Shown here in pieces: positions 23,333 through 33,625 of a stretch of 64,000 nt of DNA. The notes below the pieces were generated by a model. That model worked only from the letters and a program-made list of their open reading frames with translations. It was not told the DNA's origin and did not search any database. Both the position numbers and the translations under genes were made by a program. The DNA lies in assembly GCA_928212115.1 (NCBI GenBank), contig CAKMRJ010005745.1, positions 75,874,425-75,938,424 of the forward strand. Direction: 5' to 3'. Position 1 is the stretch's first letter; each line of letters opens with the position of its first letter. The DNA comes from Lactuca virosa. Its lineage: Eukaryota; Streptophyta; Magnoliopsida; Asterales; Asteraceae.

Positions 23333-24447
23333 TGTAACATCCCAAAAATCAGGTCCAAAAATTTCGTTTTTAAACCATTAAATAAACCATAGTTATTAAA
23401 ATCATTTCCTCAAAACATAAGTCATAGCATTCCAAACATCAATCAAAGTATCATATCAAAACATAAGAGTAAACATCCCAGGCTAAACATAATGGTGTGT
23501 GCCAAGGTTGTAGAACTCGCTACCCGGTACCTGCTCGACCGACTGGGGAGTAGCGAGTACTCGGGAGTACTCGGGGAGTACTCGGATTCGGTAATTCATG
23601 TAGAAATATTTTTAGGAAAGTTATATATGTCAAAATCATAAATTAAAATCACAATTTGATTGAAATATATAAAAAAATTAGATACATGTGAATACATAAA
23701 AACTGAAATACACACAAATGTCTCACTTCATAAATAATTACTGAAAATTTAAGATATATATGTAGTAGTAATCACATGTGTGTGTTAAATAATAAATCAT
23801 TAAGTGTATTATACATATTAATATTGAAATTCTTGATTTGTTTTCTCTTTTTATGATAATTTTGACCCTTTGACCGATTTTGACCGAGTTGGCCGAGTTT
23901 GACCGAGTAGGCCCGAGTAATACCGAGTAGGCCCGAGTTAGAGAGATTTTGACCGATTTTTGACCGATTTTTGACCGAGTTTGACTTAATCCGAGTTTTT
24001 TTGCCAAGTTCACATTACTCGCCTCGGTGGAGGGGCGATTCCGAGTAATCGGCCGAGTACTCGGCTGAGTAGGCCGAGTTTTGCAACACTGGTGTGTGCG
24101 ATGCAGTCATCACGAGCCCTTCTCTTTGCAACTAGAAATACCTGAAACCAAAACTGAAAACCGTAAGCACGAAGCTTAGTGAGTTCCCCATACTACCACA
24201 TACCATACACATAACCACATATACTGGGCCCCCGCCCCTACATCGGGCCCCTCCCGGCATCAGGCCCCGCCTGGCATCGAGCCTCGCTCGGTATACAAAT
24301 CTGTTTATCTTAGGCCCCGCCTGTCTCTGGGCCTCGCCCGCTATACGCATACAAGAATATCACATAATAATACTAGCACATTAAGAAACATACACAATAC
24401 TATATACTCCAGTCCTAAAGGCCCCGCCTAACTTGGGCCCCTGTCCT
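23333..24447 (-). mobile_element. gypsy-1: 5' LTR, interrupted and truncated
   Basis: The LTR begins TGTAACATCCC and matches the 3' LTR closely. It is split by a 588-bp MULE-like MITE at 23,503-24,090, resumes, and follows the 3' LTR through the GC-rich array. Near 24,440, just after CTTGGGCCCC, it stops matching. From there the sequence is the end of gypsy-2 pol, so roughly 1.6 kb of this LTR is missing. Confidence 0.85.
23503..24090. mobile_element. MULE-like MITE rich in CCGAGT motifs
   Basis: This 588-bp insertion is bounded by CAAGGTTGTAGAACTCG and CGAGTTTTGCAACACT, an imperfect inverted pair. The flanks GGTGTGTGC at 23,494-23,502 and 24,091-24,099 are a perfect 9-bp duplication, which is the Mutator size. 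The intact LTR copy at 8,700-8,720 shows the empty site. The two ends are packed with GAGTACTCGG and GACCGAGT repeats. No transposase is present, and the 91-codon frame at 23,738-24,013 is a translation of those repeats. Confidence 0.8.
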
Positions 24448-24464
24448 GTCCTGTCGTGCTACTC

Positions 24465-24892
24465 CAGTCCTCGAAGTCTGACGCCGCAAATAACTCGGGG
24501 TAATGCTCTCTCATCTCCTCCTTAGGCTCCCATGTCCATTATGAACCCTTTCGGTGCTGTCATTGCACCTTCTACAATCCCACTGTCTTTTTTCACAGAG
24601 TCTTCGTCTTCCTGTCTAGGATCGCAACCGGTCTCTCTATGTAGTTCAAGCACTCGTCCACCAAAATGTCCTCCAAAGGAACCAATACAGAGTCATCAAC
24701 TAAACACTTCCACAACTGAGAGACGTGAAAAGTACTGTGGATATGACTCAGCTCCTCGGGTAGATCTAATCGATACGCAACCCTACCCACCCGGTCAACC
24801 ACCCTGAAAAGTCCAATATACATGGGGCCAAACTTTCCCCTCTTCCTGAATCGGATGGCACCTTTCCACGGTAACAACTTCAGGAGTATCAT
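24465..24892 (-). pseudogene. gypsy-2 integrase C-terminus and chromodomain-like tail
   Basis: The frame 24,892-24,593 contains FGPMYIGLFRVVDRVGRVAY followed by the RLDLPEELSHIHSTFHVSQL motif (GPF...VAYRLxLP...HxxFHVSxL), the conserved C-terminal module of chromovirus integrases. A chromodomain-like stretch RPVAILDRKTKTL follows. Past a frame break, the terminal WxW-E-EEMREHYP-type ending can be traced to about 24,465. Such tails are thought to target insertion to particular chromatin. The segment ends at the truncated gypsy-1 LTR. Confidence 0.75.
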
Positions 24893-25079
24893 ATCCCTGA
24901 CCCAAAACTCTAAATCTGACCGCTGCCTATCAACATAACGTTTCTGGCGGCTCTATACAGTCTGCAACCTCATGCACCTGTTGGATCAACTCAGTAGTCT
25001 GGAACACCACCTCCGTGCTACCCATGACTCGCTGACCGACCTCACGCCCAACATATCGAGGTCTGATACTTCCTATCAT

Positions 25080-25924
25080 ATATCATCTTAAAAAGAGGTC
25101 GATCGATATTGGTATGGTAGTTGTTGTTGTAAGAAAACTCAGCCAGTGGAAGATATGTATCCCATCTACCGCCGAAATCCAACACACAAGCCCGCAACAT
25201 ATCCTTTAAAGTTTGGATAGTCCGCTCACTCTGACCATCAGTCTACGAATGAAAATCCATGTTGAAGTGCAGGCGAGTACCCAACTCCTCATGAAATCTC
25301 TTCCAAAATCTAGAAGTAAAGCGTACATCCCGATCCGAGACTACTGATACCAGAACCCCATGCAGTGCTACAACCTCTCTGATATAAACATCTGTCAACT
25401 TCTCCCCAGAGATGCTCTCCTGAATGGGAATAAAATGTGCACCTTGGTCAATAGATCCACGATGACCCAAATCGAATCCACCCCTCGTGTTGTCCGTGAC
25501 AACTTCGTGATGAATTTCATCGTGATCTCATCCCATTTCCAAACGGGAATACCCAACGAATCCATTTTGTCGTTAGGACACTGATGCTCAACCTTGACTA
25601 TCCTGCAAGTCAAGCACCTCTCCACTACCAAGCCACATCCTTCTTCATGCAAGGCCACCAATAATCGGGTCGGAGATCTCTATACATTTTCGTCGCACTC
25701 GGATGAATAGAAACTATTGAATTGTGCGCCTCCTCCATCAGTACCTGCCGTACACCACCCCAATATGGGACCCAAACCCTTCGATGTAAGGTCAACAGTC
25801 CCCTACTATCGTTATCAAAAGAGGACACTTGCCCCAAAATGCGCTCACTCTTGCGGTGCTCCTCTTTGATGGCCTCGACCCGAGCCTCACGAATCTGATC
25901 CAATAATGGAGTAATCACCCTCAT
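25080..25924 (-). pseudogene. gypsy-2 integrase: H2C2 and catalytic core
   Basis: Three overlapping frames make up the domain. The first (25,924-25,625) has IHPSATKMYRDLRPDYWWPCMKKDVAW, the start of the zinc-binding part. The second (25,661-25,395) has CLTCRIVKVEHQ and continues to VDSIWVIVD, the first catalytic Asp. The third (25,470-25,243) has VVSDRDVRFTSRFWKRFHEELGTRLHF with the second Asp. After a stop at about 25,240, the third catalytic stretch (TDGQSERTIQTL) is still legible on the same strand at about 25,200-25,237. All catalytic residues are visible but the frame is broken in at least three places. Confidence 0.82.
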
Positions 25925-25929
25925 CCCTC

Positions 25930-26300
25930 GACATAGATCTCAAATAGGTGTGCTTGCCACCTTGCGACTGAGAGCGTCAGTCACCATGTTGGCCTTCCCG
26001 AGGTGATAAATGATCTCACACTCATAATCCTTCACCACATCAAGCCACCTGTGTTGCCTCATATTCAGAATTGGATGATCCATCAAGTACCTCAAGCTCT
26101 TGTGATTCGTGTAAATGGTACAACAGACCCTATAGAGTTAATGTTTCCAAATATTGAGGGTGAAAACAACCACTACCAACTCTAAATCATGAGTGGGATA
26201 GTTCGCCTCATGAGGCTTCAGCTGCCTCGAAGCATAAGCAATAACCCGACCCCTATGCATCAAAACCGCACCCACTCCCGAGATCGATGCATCACATTAT
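25930..26300 (-). pseudogene. gypsy-2 RNase H, broken
   Basis: Minus-strand translation near 26,290 gives CDASISGVGAVLMH, the first active-site Asp of Ty3 RNase H. It is followed by RVIAYASRQLKPHEANYPTHDLEL with the catalytic Glu region, and later LDVVKDYECEIIYHLGKANMVTDALSRKVA. A stop lies in the middle (about 26,137). RNase H removes the RNA strand of the replication intermediate. Nothing in other frames competes. Confidence 0.75.
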
Positions 26301-27289
26301 ACTACAAAATCATCCACACCCTGTGGAAGAGTCAATATCGGAGCCTCACACAACCTTTGTCTCAAATTATCAAATGTCACTTGCTGCTTAGGCCCCCATC
26401 GGAAAGTAACTGCCTTCATTGTCAACCTGGTCAACGGAATTGCAATCCTGGAGAAATTATTGATGAACCTCTTATAATACCCTGGTAAACCCAAGAAGCT
26501 CTGAATCTCAAGTGGAGACTTCGGAACCTCCCACTGCGTTACGACTTCGATCTTAGCCAGATCAACCAATATCCATTTCTCATTGACAAAGTGCCCCAAA
26601 AACTGCACCTCGCGCAACCAGAACTCGCACTTGGAGAACTTGGCATAAAGCCTCTCCCTCCCCAGAGTCTCCAGATGCTCTCATAGGTGATCCTCATGTT
26701 GCTCCTTGGTCTTAGAATAGACCAAGATATCATCAATAAATACAATGATAGTTTGATCTAGCATTGGCCTACACACGCGGTTCATGAGGTCCATGAACGA
26801 GGCTTGAGCATTGGTGAGCCCGAAAGGCATCACCATGAACTCGTAATGGCCATAACGAGTCCTGAAAGCAGTCTTCTATATATCCTAATCTCTAACCCTC
26901 ATCTGATGGTAGCCTGAACGCATATTGATCTTGGAGAACCAAGACGCACCCTGTAACTAGTCGAATAAATCATCAATCTTTGGAAGCAGATAACGGTACT
27001 TCACCGTTAGCTTGTTAAGCTCCCAATAATCAATGCACATCCTGTGGGAGTCGTCCTTCTTCTTCACAAATAAAATCGGCGCTCCCTATGGTGAACTACT
27101 CGGTCTGATAAAACCCTTGTCTAACAGCTCCTGCATCTCCGGTGGTGCCAACCGATAAGGTGCCTTGGATATCGGAGCCGCGCTTGGTACCAGATCAATA
27201 CGAAACTCCACCTGTCTCTCCGGAGGCACTCCAGGAAAGTCCTCCAGAAATACGTCTGAATACTCTCGAACTACCGACACATCCTTAGT

Positions 27290-27348
<59 letters not shown>

Positions 27349-27373
27349 CTGGTGTCCAATATATAGGCCACAA
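26300..27373 (-). pseudogene. gypsy-2 reverse transcriptase, broken
   Basis: The N-terminal part reads VREYSDVFLEDFPGVPPERQVEF...PYRLAPPEMQELL (about 27,285-27,120). It continues through LFVKKKDDSHRMCIDY (about 27,075-27,020) and MPFGLTNAQASF to FIDDILVYSK (about 26,742-26,713), the YxDD-type active site with Phe in the first position. The fingers/thumb continue in the 26,617-26,297 frame (VQFLGHFV..., YYKRFINNFSRIAIPLTRL). Several stops interrupt the gene (for example near 27,084 and 26,690). Confidence 0.82.
27294..27344. repeat. (CT)n microsatellite inside pol
   Basis: About 25 uninterrupted CT units lie just ahead of the RT N-terminus. On the coding strand they would read as alternating Arg-Glu, which is not part of any pol domain. 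Confidence 0.95.
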
Positions 27374-27399
27374 AACCTGAACAGCCCTGCTGATGATAT

Positions 27400-27950
27400 C
27401 ATCCTAGCTCTTGCATCTGAACAAAGAGTCGGTCCGTGTTGAGAACCTTCGCCATGAATAACTAGTTCTCCACCACTTGAGGGTTCCAACCCGCACTGAC
27501 TGGTGACCACTATCAATCATTTGCCCATTAGGGCTCAACCGATCAATCCCCATAATTACTTTTCTCTCGCGCAAAGGGATAGGAACCAAATCAATCGGGT
27601 ACCTCTCTCGGAATAGCTCAAGAGTACAACCCCGACGAATCCTCGATACTCTCATTGAACGATCACCATCGATCTCTACCTCCAACGGATAATCCAGCTC
27701 CCCAGGAGCATCATCAAATCTCTTGCTGCGTGCAAGAGATACAAACTATTAGGTAGCACCTGAATAAAAAAGAACCAGAGCAGGCAATCCGTTCACTAAG
27801 AACGTCCCTAAACATTACAACATGAAACATAAGCATAAACAATAACGAAAGCGCATAAATAAATGAAAATAAAAATACCCGTAACCACGCCAGGAGTCGT
27901 ATGCGCCTCCTCGACTGCCAATTGAAAATCCATGCTCTTCACTACGGTCA
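27400..27950 (-). pseudogene. gypsy-2 protease and linker region, decayed
   Basis: This is the stretch between the zinc knuckle and RT where the aspartic protease lies in Tekay elements. The frame 27,685-27,404 contains RERKVIMGIDRLSPNGQMID, equivalent to the post-protease VILGMDWL...A-ID motif of this family. The catalytic DSG itself is not legible upstream, so the call rests on position and this motif. Confidence 0.55.
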
Positions 27951-28109
27951 TCGCCTACATGCCTTCTCGGTCATCAATGATCCTCAACATCGCCGAAGCG
28001 GGTGCCGCGATTGCTCCTCCAGTAAAACTCGGGCAACCAGCCTTCGTGTGTCCCTCTGATTGCAATGAAAGCAAATCAGACCTAAAATATGGGTGGTGGT
28101 GGTGGAAAT

Positions 28110-28214
28110 ACAATCCCTGCCGAAGTGCCCCGTCTTGTCGCACTTATAGCAGCCCGAACCACCCATCCTGCAAACTCCGTCATGCGTTTTTCCGCACTTG
28201 CCACAGTGGCCCCG
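28110..28214 (-). pseudogene. gypsy-2 gag zinc knuckles, cut by Athila insertion
   Basis: Minus-strand reading gives CGKCGKTHDGVCRMGGSGCY and then KCDKTGHFGRDC, two cysteine-histidine knuckles typical of Tekay gag (RNA binding). The N-terminal side is interrupted by the Athila LTR at 28,215. The longer frame that appears to start at 28,274 is a chimera whose first 20 residues come from the LTR. Confidence 0.8.
28210..28214. repeat. Athila target-site duplication, left copy
   Basis: CCCCG here is repeated at 40,101-40,105. Both sit exactly outside the TG...CA ends of the element. Confidence 0.95.
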
Positions 28215-29665
28215 TGTTAGGGGTGTCAAACCCAACAAATAATAGGGGTACGATATACTCCAAAACAATCCCACTATATTGCACTAAAAGGTAGTACAAG
28301 GCAAGCAGGGTCGATCCACAGAGACACGGGATAATTAGTCTATACCTCTTTGCGCAAGGTACTATGGTCACCAACAGTAAAGAGGGGGGGTTTGAGTGTA
28401 ATGATGTGGCAAATCAATTTAAAACACGAGTAAACAACTAAACCAATGAATTAAGTTCAGATTTTGTAAGGACTCCAACTCCATGTATGACAATCTAGCA
28501 ATGTGAATCAAAGATGACAAGACATTTGTTTCATTCTATCTAAGTTGGTACTTGAAAGTGTTAACAAGCTCTAACACTTTCCATTCACCACATTAATCAA
28601 TCAAAACAAGCTCTTTGATTAATCCTAACCTTACTAACCTAATCTAAACAAGCTCTTAGAAGTAGATTAAAAGATTGCATTAAGCTTATTGTGAATGTTC
28701 CCAACAACACCCAATACTCCTCACAAGCTCGGGAGCGTAAGAATGTGTGAAAAGATTTACACTAAATTCATTCATAAGAAATCAATTTAATGCTTGTTAC
28801 TTAGTTCAATTCAAAAAACAATTACGGATTTTGCAAAATGAATAGCTTGAATGACCTAACCCCAATTCAAATGGCCAATAAGAATCATTATTAGAATCAA
28901 ACATTCGATTGAAGTAAAATCAATTTCACTAGATAGAAATTAAACACAAACATCAGGTCATATGATTTGATTCACAACCAAAAAGTCAAAACATGAAATG
29001 GGAGAAGTTAGGGTTCTAGCCACACATGGCTAGAACAAGATCACAAGTCTAAAGATGAAATTAAGTGTAATTACAACTTACAAAAACGAGAATTAATGTT
29101 TCCAAATGATTAACGGACAAACCCTTGCAAAAACCTTCGAAATCTCCTCTCCAATGGTGCTCTGATATGTTGTGTGTCTGTAAAAATGGCCCTCAACCCG
29201 TAATATGAAAGATAGGAAAAACTGCCAAAAGTTGGTTTTTGGGTCGAACACGGCCCGTGTTAAAATAGGCTAAACTGACACGGGTCGTGTTCAGCAGCCA
29301 ACACGCCCCGTGTCAGCATGGTCAACAGCTCCCATTTTGGTCAAACACGCCCCGTGCCCACTTTTCAGTGTAAATTCAACACGCCCCGTGTACCTCTCTG
29401 ACTCCAATTCCAAACTTGATTTTTTCAACTTTTTCGTTCTTCGCCCGATCATCCCGAAATCTTCACCAATGCTTCCCGACACTTCCCAAAGCGCGTTCCA
29501 ACCTCCGGTTTACCTGAAAAAGACATGAAAGTGTGCAAATAAGGTTGTTCTAGACACTAACATGAATATGATGAAATGCAAGAAAAAGGAAGAACAATTG
29601 TGCTAAATAGATGCATGAAATGGGACTAAAAGGTGTGCAAAAAGGTGCACAAATAGCACCTAACA
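28215..29665 (-). mobile_element. Athila-like: 3' LTR
   Basis: This 1,451-bp LTR starts TGTTAGGGGTG and ends GCACCTAACA. It is followed by AATCTCCCCAAGC, the PPT complement. It differs from the 5' LTR at roughly 14 scattered positions and lacks one 30-bp stretch. Confidence 0.93.
29247..29392. repeat. Inverted-repeat motif set, AACACGGCCCGTGTT family (3' LTR)
   Basis: Five copies or near-copies lie at 29,247-29,261, 29,277-29,291, 29,300-29,314, about 29,344-29,358 and 29,378-29,392. The middle varies between GGC, GGT and CCC while the ACACG/CGTGT arms hold. The same set occurs in the 5' LTR at about 39,650-39,830 and in the internal region at 35,168-35,369. Confidence 0.9.
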
Positions 29666-30470
29666 AATCTCCCCAAGCTTAGACCTTTCTTGTCCTCAAG
29701 AAAGAACAAGAACCGGACAAACAGGACGATTTCTAGATGGCAAAGAGAAACATAGAAAAAATGTGGACAGAAAGATCCTAAAAGCTAAGAATGAATGCAT
29801 GCGATGAAAACCATGAAAATGAAACATATGTACAAAAGATACTTAAGGAACAAAAATTGAACCAACGAAAGATTTAAGAACACAAGTAATCTTTTTATTT
29901 ATTTTTATAAATATGGACATATACGATCAGACTTTACATCAATGGGGCTCCAATCATTAATACCTAGGCGACCATCCTGCTTCCTTCCACATATCACAGA
30001 CTCCCAAGGTGAGGAAGACCCGAAACGGTGTAATCCAATAATCCAACCCTAGTTTTATTAAAACTTTATACCTTACTAAGCTTTATGGGCGAAAATAACA
30101 TAGTCCGGATCTCATGTCCTTAAGACTAGATGGCCAAGAATCAGAATCGACGCATCCTTAAGAACCCGTCACGGCGAATCAGCTTTCGCTGAAACAGTGA
30201 GCCAACCCGAAGGGGCCCAGCTCCTATGCTTTCACTTTTTCGAGAGCCACAAGTATCATATCACACAGTTCTTCTTTCGCCAGATTTGACTTTGAATTGG
30301 CTTTTGATTTGATTGAACTTTGATTTGTACTTCGTTTTGAATTTGGATTCTTCAATCTTCATTTTTGGAATTTCTTGAGATTTCTTCGTTTTGGCACTTG
30401 AAATTCTGATTTGGGTACTAGATATGACAATTGTACCCTTCCTTCTTTCTTGACTGTGTGGATCTGATAC
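29666..30470 (-). mobile_element. Athila-like: PPT and 3' untranslated region
   Basis: The PPT complement lies at 29,666-29,680. The rest is non-coding tail with no recognisable domain. The TTA at 30,471-30,473 is the Harbinger target site. Confidence 0.75.
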
Positions 30471-30815
30471 TTAGGGGCCGTTTGATAGTTGCTGTCAGGG
30501 AAAGTGCTGTATGGGAAAGTGCTGTCTGGGAAAGTTTTCTGACTGGGAAAGAAACAATGCTGTTTGATTGTACATATGACTGACTGTGCTGAATGATGAA
30601 AAATGACCATATTACCATGTTGTTCTATTCTGTGATGGATGAAGTTGTTGAATGATTATAAAAACATATAAATTATCATACAAAATCAAAATTACACAAT
30701 AATCATTTAAAAATCCGAATACAAATTGTCTTACAAAGTAATTAAACATAAATCAATCAAAATCCAAATTGAAACATACTGAAATTGAAAATAACATACT
30801 AATTTGCATACATCT

Positions 30816-32080
30816 CTAAAGTAAACCGGGTGAAAGTAGTTGATTAGCAATCTGCTCACGCAAAGTAGCCATGTATTCAATGGCTTCTGAACCCCATTCT
30901 ATGCCTTGTGTGTTTTCGTCTTCAATTCCTCCACCGTGCACATCAAGACTAACCATAACGTTCTCTTCAAAATTTTCAAATAACTCATCTTGGATATTGT
31001 ATTTCCTTATAAAATTATGGACCGCGACACAAGCAATGACGATGTCTCTTTGTATCGGAAAAGGATAAGGAGCCATTTGTTTTAAGATTGGGAATCTCGC
31101 CTTCAATACACCATAAGCACGCTCAATAATATTTCTAAGTTGTGCATGAGCAAGATTGAACCTTTCTTCTTTAGTTAAAGGTCGACGTCCTCGAAAATCG
31201 GCTAACCAATACCTAGTGCCACGGTACGGAGCCATGAACCCACGAGTGTTGGTATATGCGGCATCACAAATATAATATTTATCTGTAGGCGAGTGACATT
31301 TGTTATATAAAGAATATAGATAATAAAACTTATATAAAGAATATAAATAAACTTATATAAATATTAGAAACCTGGTGGAGGGAATGGAAATCCGGAAGAC
31401 GGATTGAATGCAACTTCTTTCAAAACTCTTGAATCATGTGCTATGCCTTCCCATCCAGCCCATACAAAGGTGAATATCATATCAAAATCACAAATTCCTA
31501 ATACATTTTGATAACATTCACCTTTTCCTCTTCCCCTATACCTCGTTTGTTGATCAACGGGCACAACTACATGTACAAGAGTTCCATCTAGTGCACCTAT
31601 TGCTCCGGAAAATATAGCTTTTAACCGTCTTTGTCGTTCTGAGGCATGTCTTGTTGGATTAGGATTTGTTGGTACTATAATTTCTTTTGCAAAACACATC
31701 ATTGCATTTAAGACCTCATGAAAACATTGATGAATGGTTTGTGTGGAGTGATGAAATCTTCATTTAACAGCTCGAAAACATTCATTATGTCCTATAACAT
31801 GTAAAAACATAGCCATCTTCTCTTCAATGCTTATCGTTCTACTAGCTTGCAACCAACTTCTTTGCGTAAAATGATTGCATAATAATACAAATGCCTCTTG
31901 TGTAAGACGCATCATATCGTAACATTCGATAGGGTCCCCGTGTATCAAATCTTGCGTATACGCATAACCGCTCGAATCGTTATCTCTTATTCTATGAATT
32001 TTTTTTAGCCTTGGCCGGTTTAACCTCAACCAATACAAGACAAGTAAAAGAAAAACTAAAGCTTCACCATTAGAAATCAT
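30816..32080 (-). pseudogene. Harbinger DDE transposase, one premature stop
   Basis: This gene catalyses excision and insertion in the nucleus. Exon 1 runs from about 32,080 to 31,372 and exon 2 from 31,282 to 30,816. The intron (31,371-31,283) starts GTTTCT, ends CTACAG and keeps the frame (...FPPP / DKYYICDAAY...). The DDE_Tnp_4 signatures are all present: GALDGTLVHV (first Asp), GIAHDSRVL (second Asp) and LRNIIERAYGVLKARFPIL (the catalytic Glu). A HTH-like N-terminal part precedes them. The only lesion seen is TGA at 31,760-31,762, between AVK and RFHH, consistent with a C-to-T change at a CGA arginine codon. Start choice is uncertain; ATG at 32,080 follows less plausible upstream codons at 32,137. 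Without that stop the protein would be of ordinary length. Confidence 0.9.
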
Positions 32081-32358
32081 ACTTGACCTGTAAAATACAA
32101 TTACATATAACATGTCAAATATAAAATAAACAACCAAAATATTTATAACATGACAAGTATAAAGTAAATAACAAAAAAATATTTATCTAATAACACAAAA
32201 GTGATGCACCAAAAATTATCCAATAAAAAAACCCATGCATATAAAATTCATCAAACGTAACATAACAAAAGTCATAGAAAAAGCCATCAAACCTAACATC
32301 CAAAAGTCATGCAACAAAGAAATAGTAAAAGTAATCAAATGTAACATCTAAAAAGTCA

Positions 32359-33317
32359 TCAAAGGTAACCAAACTTCATTCCTGCACTCCTCACCCACGA
32401 CTCACAAGTAGTAGGCGTAAGTCGTAACCAAACTTTCCTAATATCGGCACTTTCAGCAAATAACAAAAGAGCGGTCTTGTGTCTTTCATCTTCTTCTCCC
32501 CATCCCATTTTTGCCAATTTCTCCATACATGCATCTATGTCCTTATCCATTTCACTTCTTTGGTTTTGTTCCACAAGCGTCCTTGCAAACTTGATGATTT
32601 CCTCCTCAACTTCTAGTGCCCTTGCGTTTCTCTTGTTTCCACCAGCTCTTTTGTTTCCACCCATTCTCCTATTTTTCGAATGTCCAGAGGATTCTTCACT
32701 TGCAGCTACGTGTTGGGTTGAGTCGGGAGTTTCCATTTGGGTGCATTGAACCTCATCAAAGTCATGCTCAGTGTATTCAGGAGTAGGACGGGGGAGTGTA
32801 GAAGATGGCCCCCAACTATCAAAGCCGGTAGAGGTTGAACCTTCAAATAATTGTGTGCACAGATCAGGGAAAAGGAGGGGCACGGTTTTCAAAGCTCCTA
32901 CAATCTTGTTCAACTGTTTAACATTTTGAAATTATCAAACCATTAAAAGAAAATAATCATATTTCTACTATTTTGTTTTATAATTAGACGAATATATATT
33001 ACCTTCGTCTCCGTCTCCCATTGTTCGTCAGTTAAATTAAATTTATTTGTTAGAGGATCATATATATTTCCGGTTTTGCTTTTATGTTTCACCCAAGCTT
33101 GATACTTTCCTTTGTAGTAGTCGTAGTGGTTTCTCATCTGTTTTTGGTCAACGACTAAACCGTGTTCCTTTAATAATTTTTCGGCTATAGTTTTCCATGA
33201 ATTTGGTTTTAGGGCACTACCCTCACGACCATATGTGGTTACTTCTTGGATACAAGCATCAAGAAAAGTTTTGTCTAAACTTTGGTCCCAAATGATTCTA
33301 GATTTTCTTTGTGACAT
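32359..33317 (-). CDS. Harbinger ORF1: Myb/SANT-like DNA-binding protein
   Basis: ORF1 proteins of plant Harbinger elements bind the transposase and help it enter the nucleus and recognise DNA. Exon 1 is 33,317-33,003 and exon 2 is 32,913-32,359. The intron (33,002-32,914) begins GTAATA and ends AACAG in phase 0. The protein starts MSQRKSRIIWDQSLDKTFLD, the Trp of a Myb_DNA-bind_3-like domain of about 95 residues with WKTIAEKL and a YDYYKGKYQAW helix. The C-terminal exon holds a Ser/Thr/Pro-rich linker, a basic NRRMGGNKRAGGNKR patch (possible nuclear signal) and a terminal charged helical region. No stop or frameshift is seen. It lies about 280 bp upstream of the transposase, same strand. The ATG at 33,317 is preferred over 33,338 because the family motif follows directly. 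Confidence 0.85.
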
Positions 33318-33344
33318 GTCTATAATAAAAAACAGCAATAACTA

Positions 33345-33625
33345 TGAAATTTCAGCATATATATTCAAAAAAACAGCATGTATATACACAATTCAGCATA
33401 TATATTCAAAAAAACAGCATGTATATACACAATTCAGCATATATATTAAAAAAAACAACATGTATATACACAATTCAGCATATATATGAAATTCAACATG
33501 TATATTAAAAAAAACAGCATATATATACACAAATCAGCAAGTATTTTCAAAAAGCAAAAAACAAAAAACAAAATCAGCATGTATATACACAAATCAGCAT
33601 GTATTTTCAGCATCTATGTAAAAAA
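33345..33625. repeat. AT-rich minisatellite upstream of Harbinger ORF1
   Basis: About six imperfect units near 41 bp alternate CAGCATGTATATACACAATT and CAGCATATATATTCAAAAAA. They lie immediately upstream of ORF1, in its presumed promoter or 5' UTR. The plus-strand frames of 84-102 codons over this stretch are translations of the repeat. Confidence 0.88.

Larger units (their letters stand above)
24460..28209 (-). pseudogene. gypsy-2 pol and end of gag (Tekay-type), broken
   Basis: This reads as a degraded polyprotein on the minus strand in the order zinc knuckle (about 28,200-28,110), protease region, RT (about 27,230-26,500), RNase H (about 26,300-25,930), integrase (25,924-25,080) and integrase C-terminus with chromodomain-like tail (24,892-24,465). 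Stops or frame changes break it every 50-100 codons, and a (CT)25 repeat is inserted ahead of RT. The domain order with integrase after RNase H is the Ty3/gypsy order. The individual domains are listed separately. The Athila element separates this part from its gag at 40,106-41,029. Confidence 0.85.

Noticed and set aside
27932..28294. 120-codon plus-strand frame
   Set aside because: It is antisense to the legible zinc knuckles and crosses the Athila insertion point.
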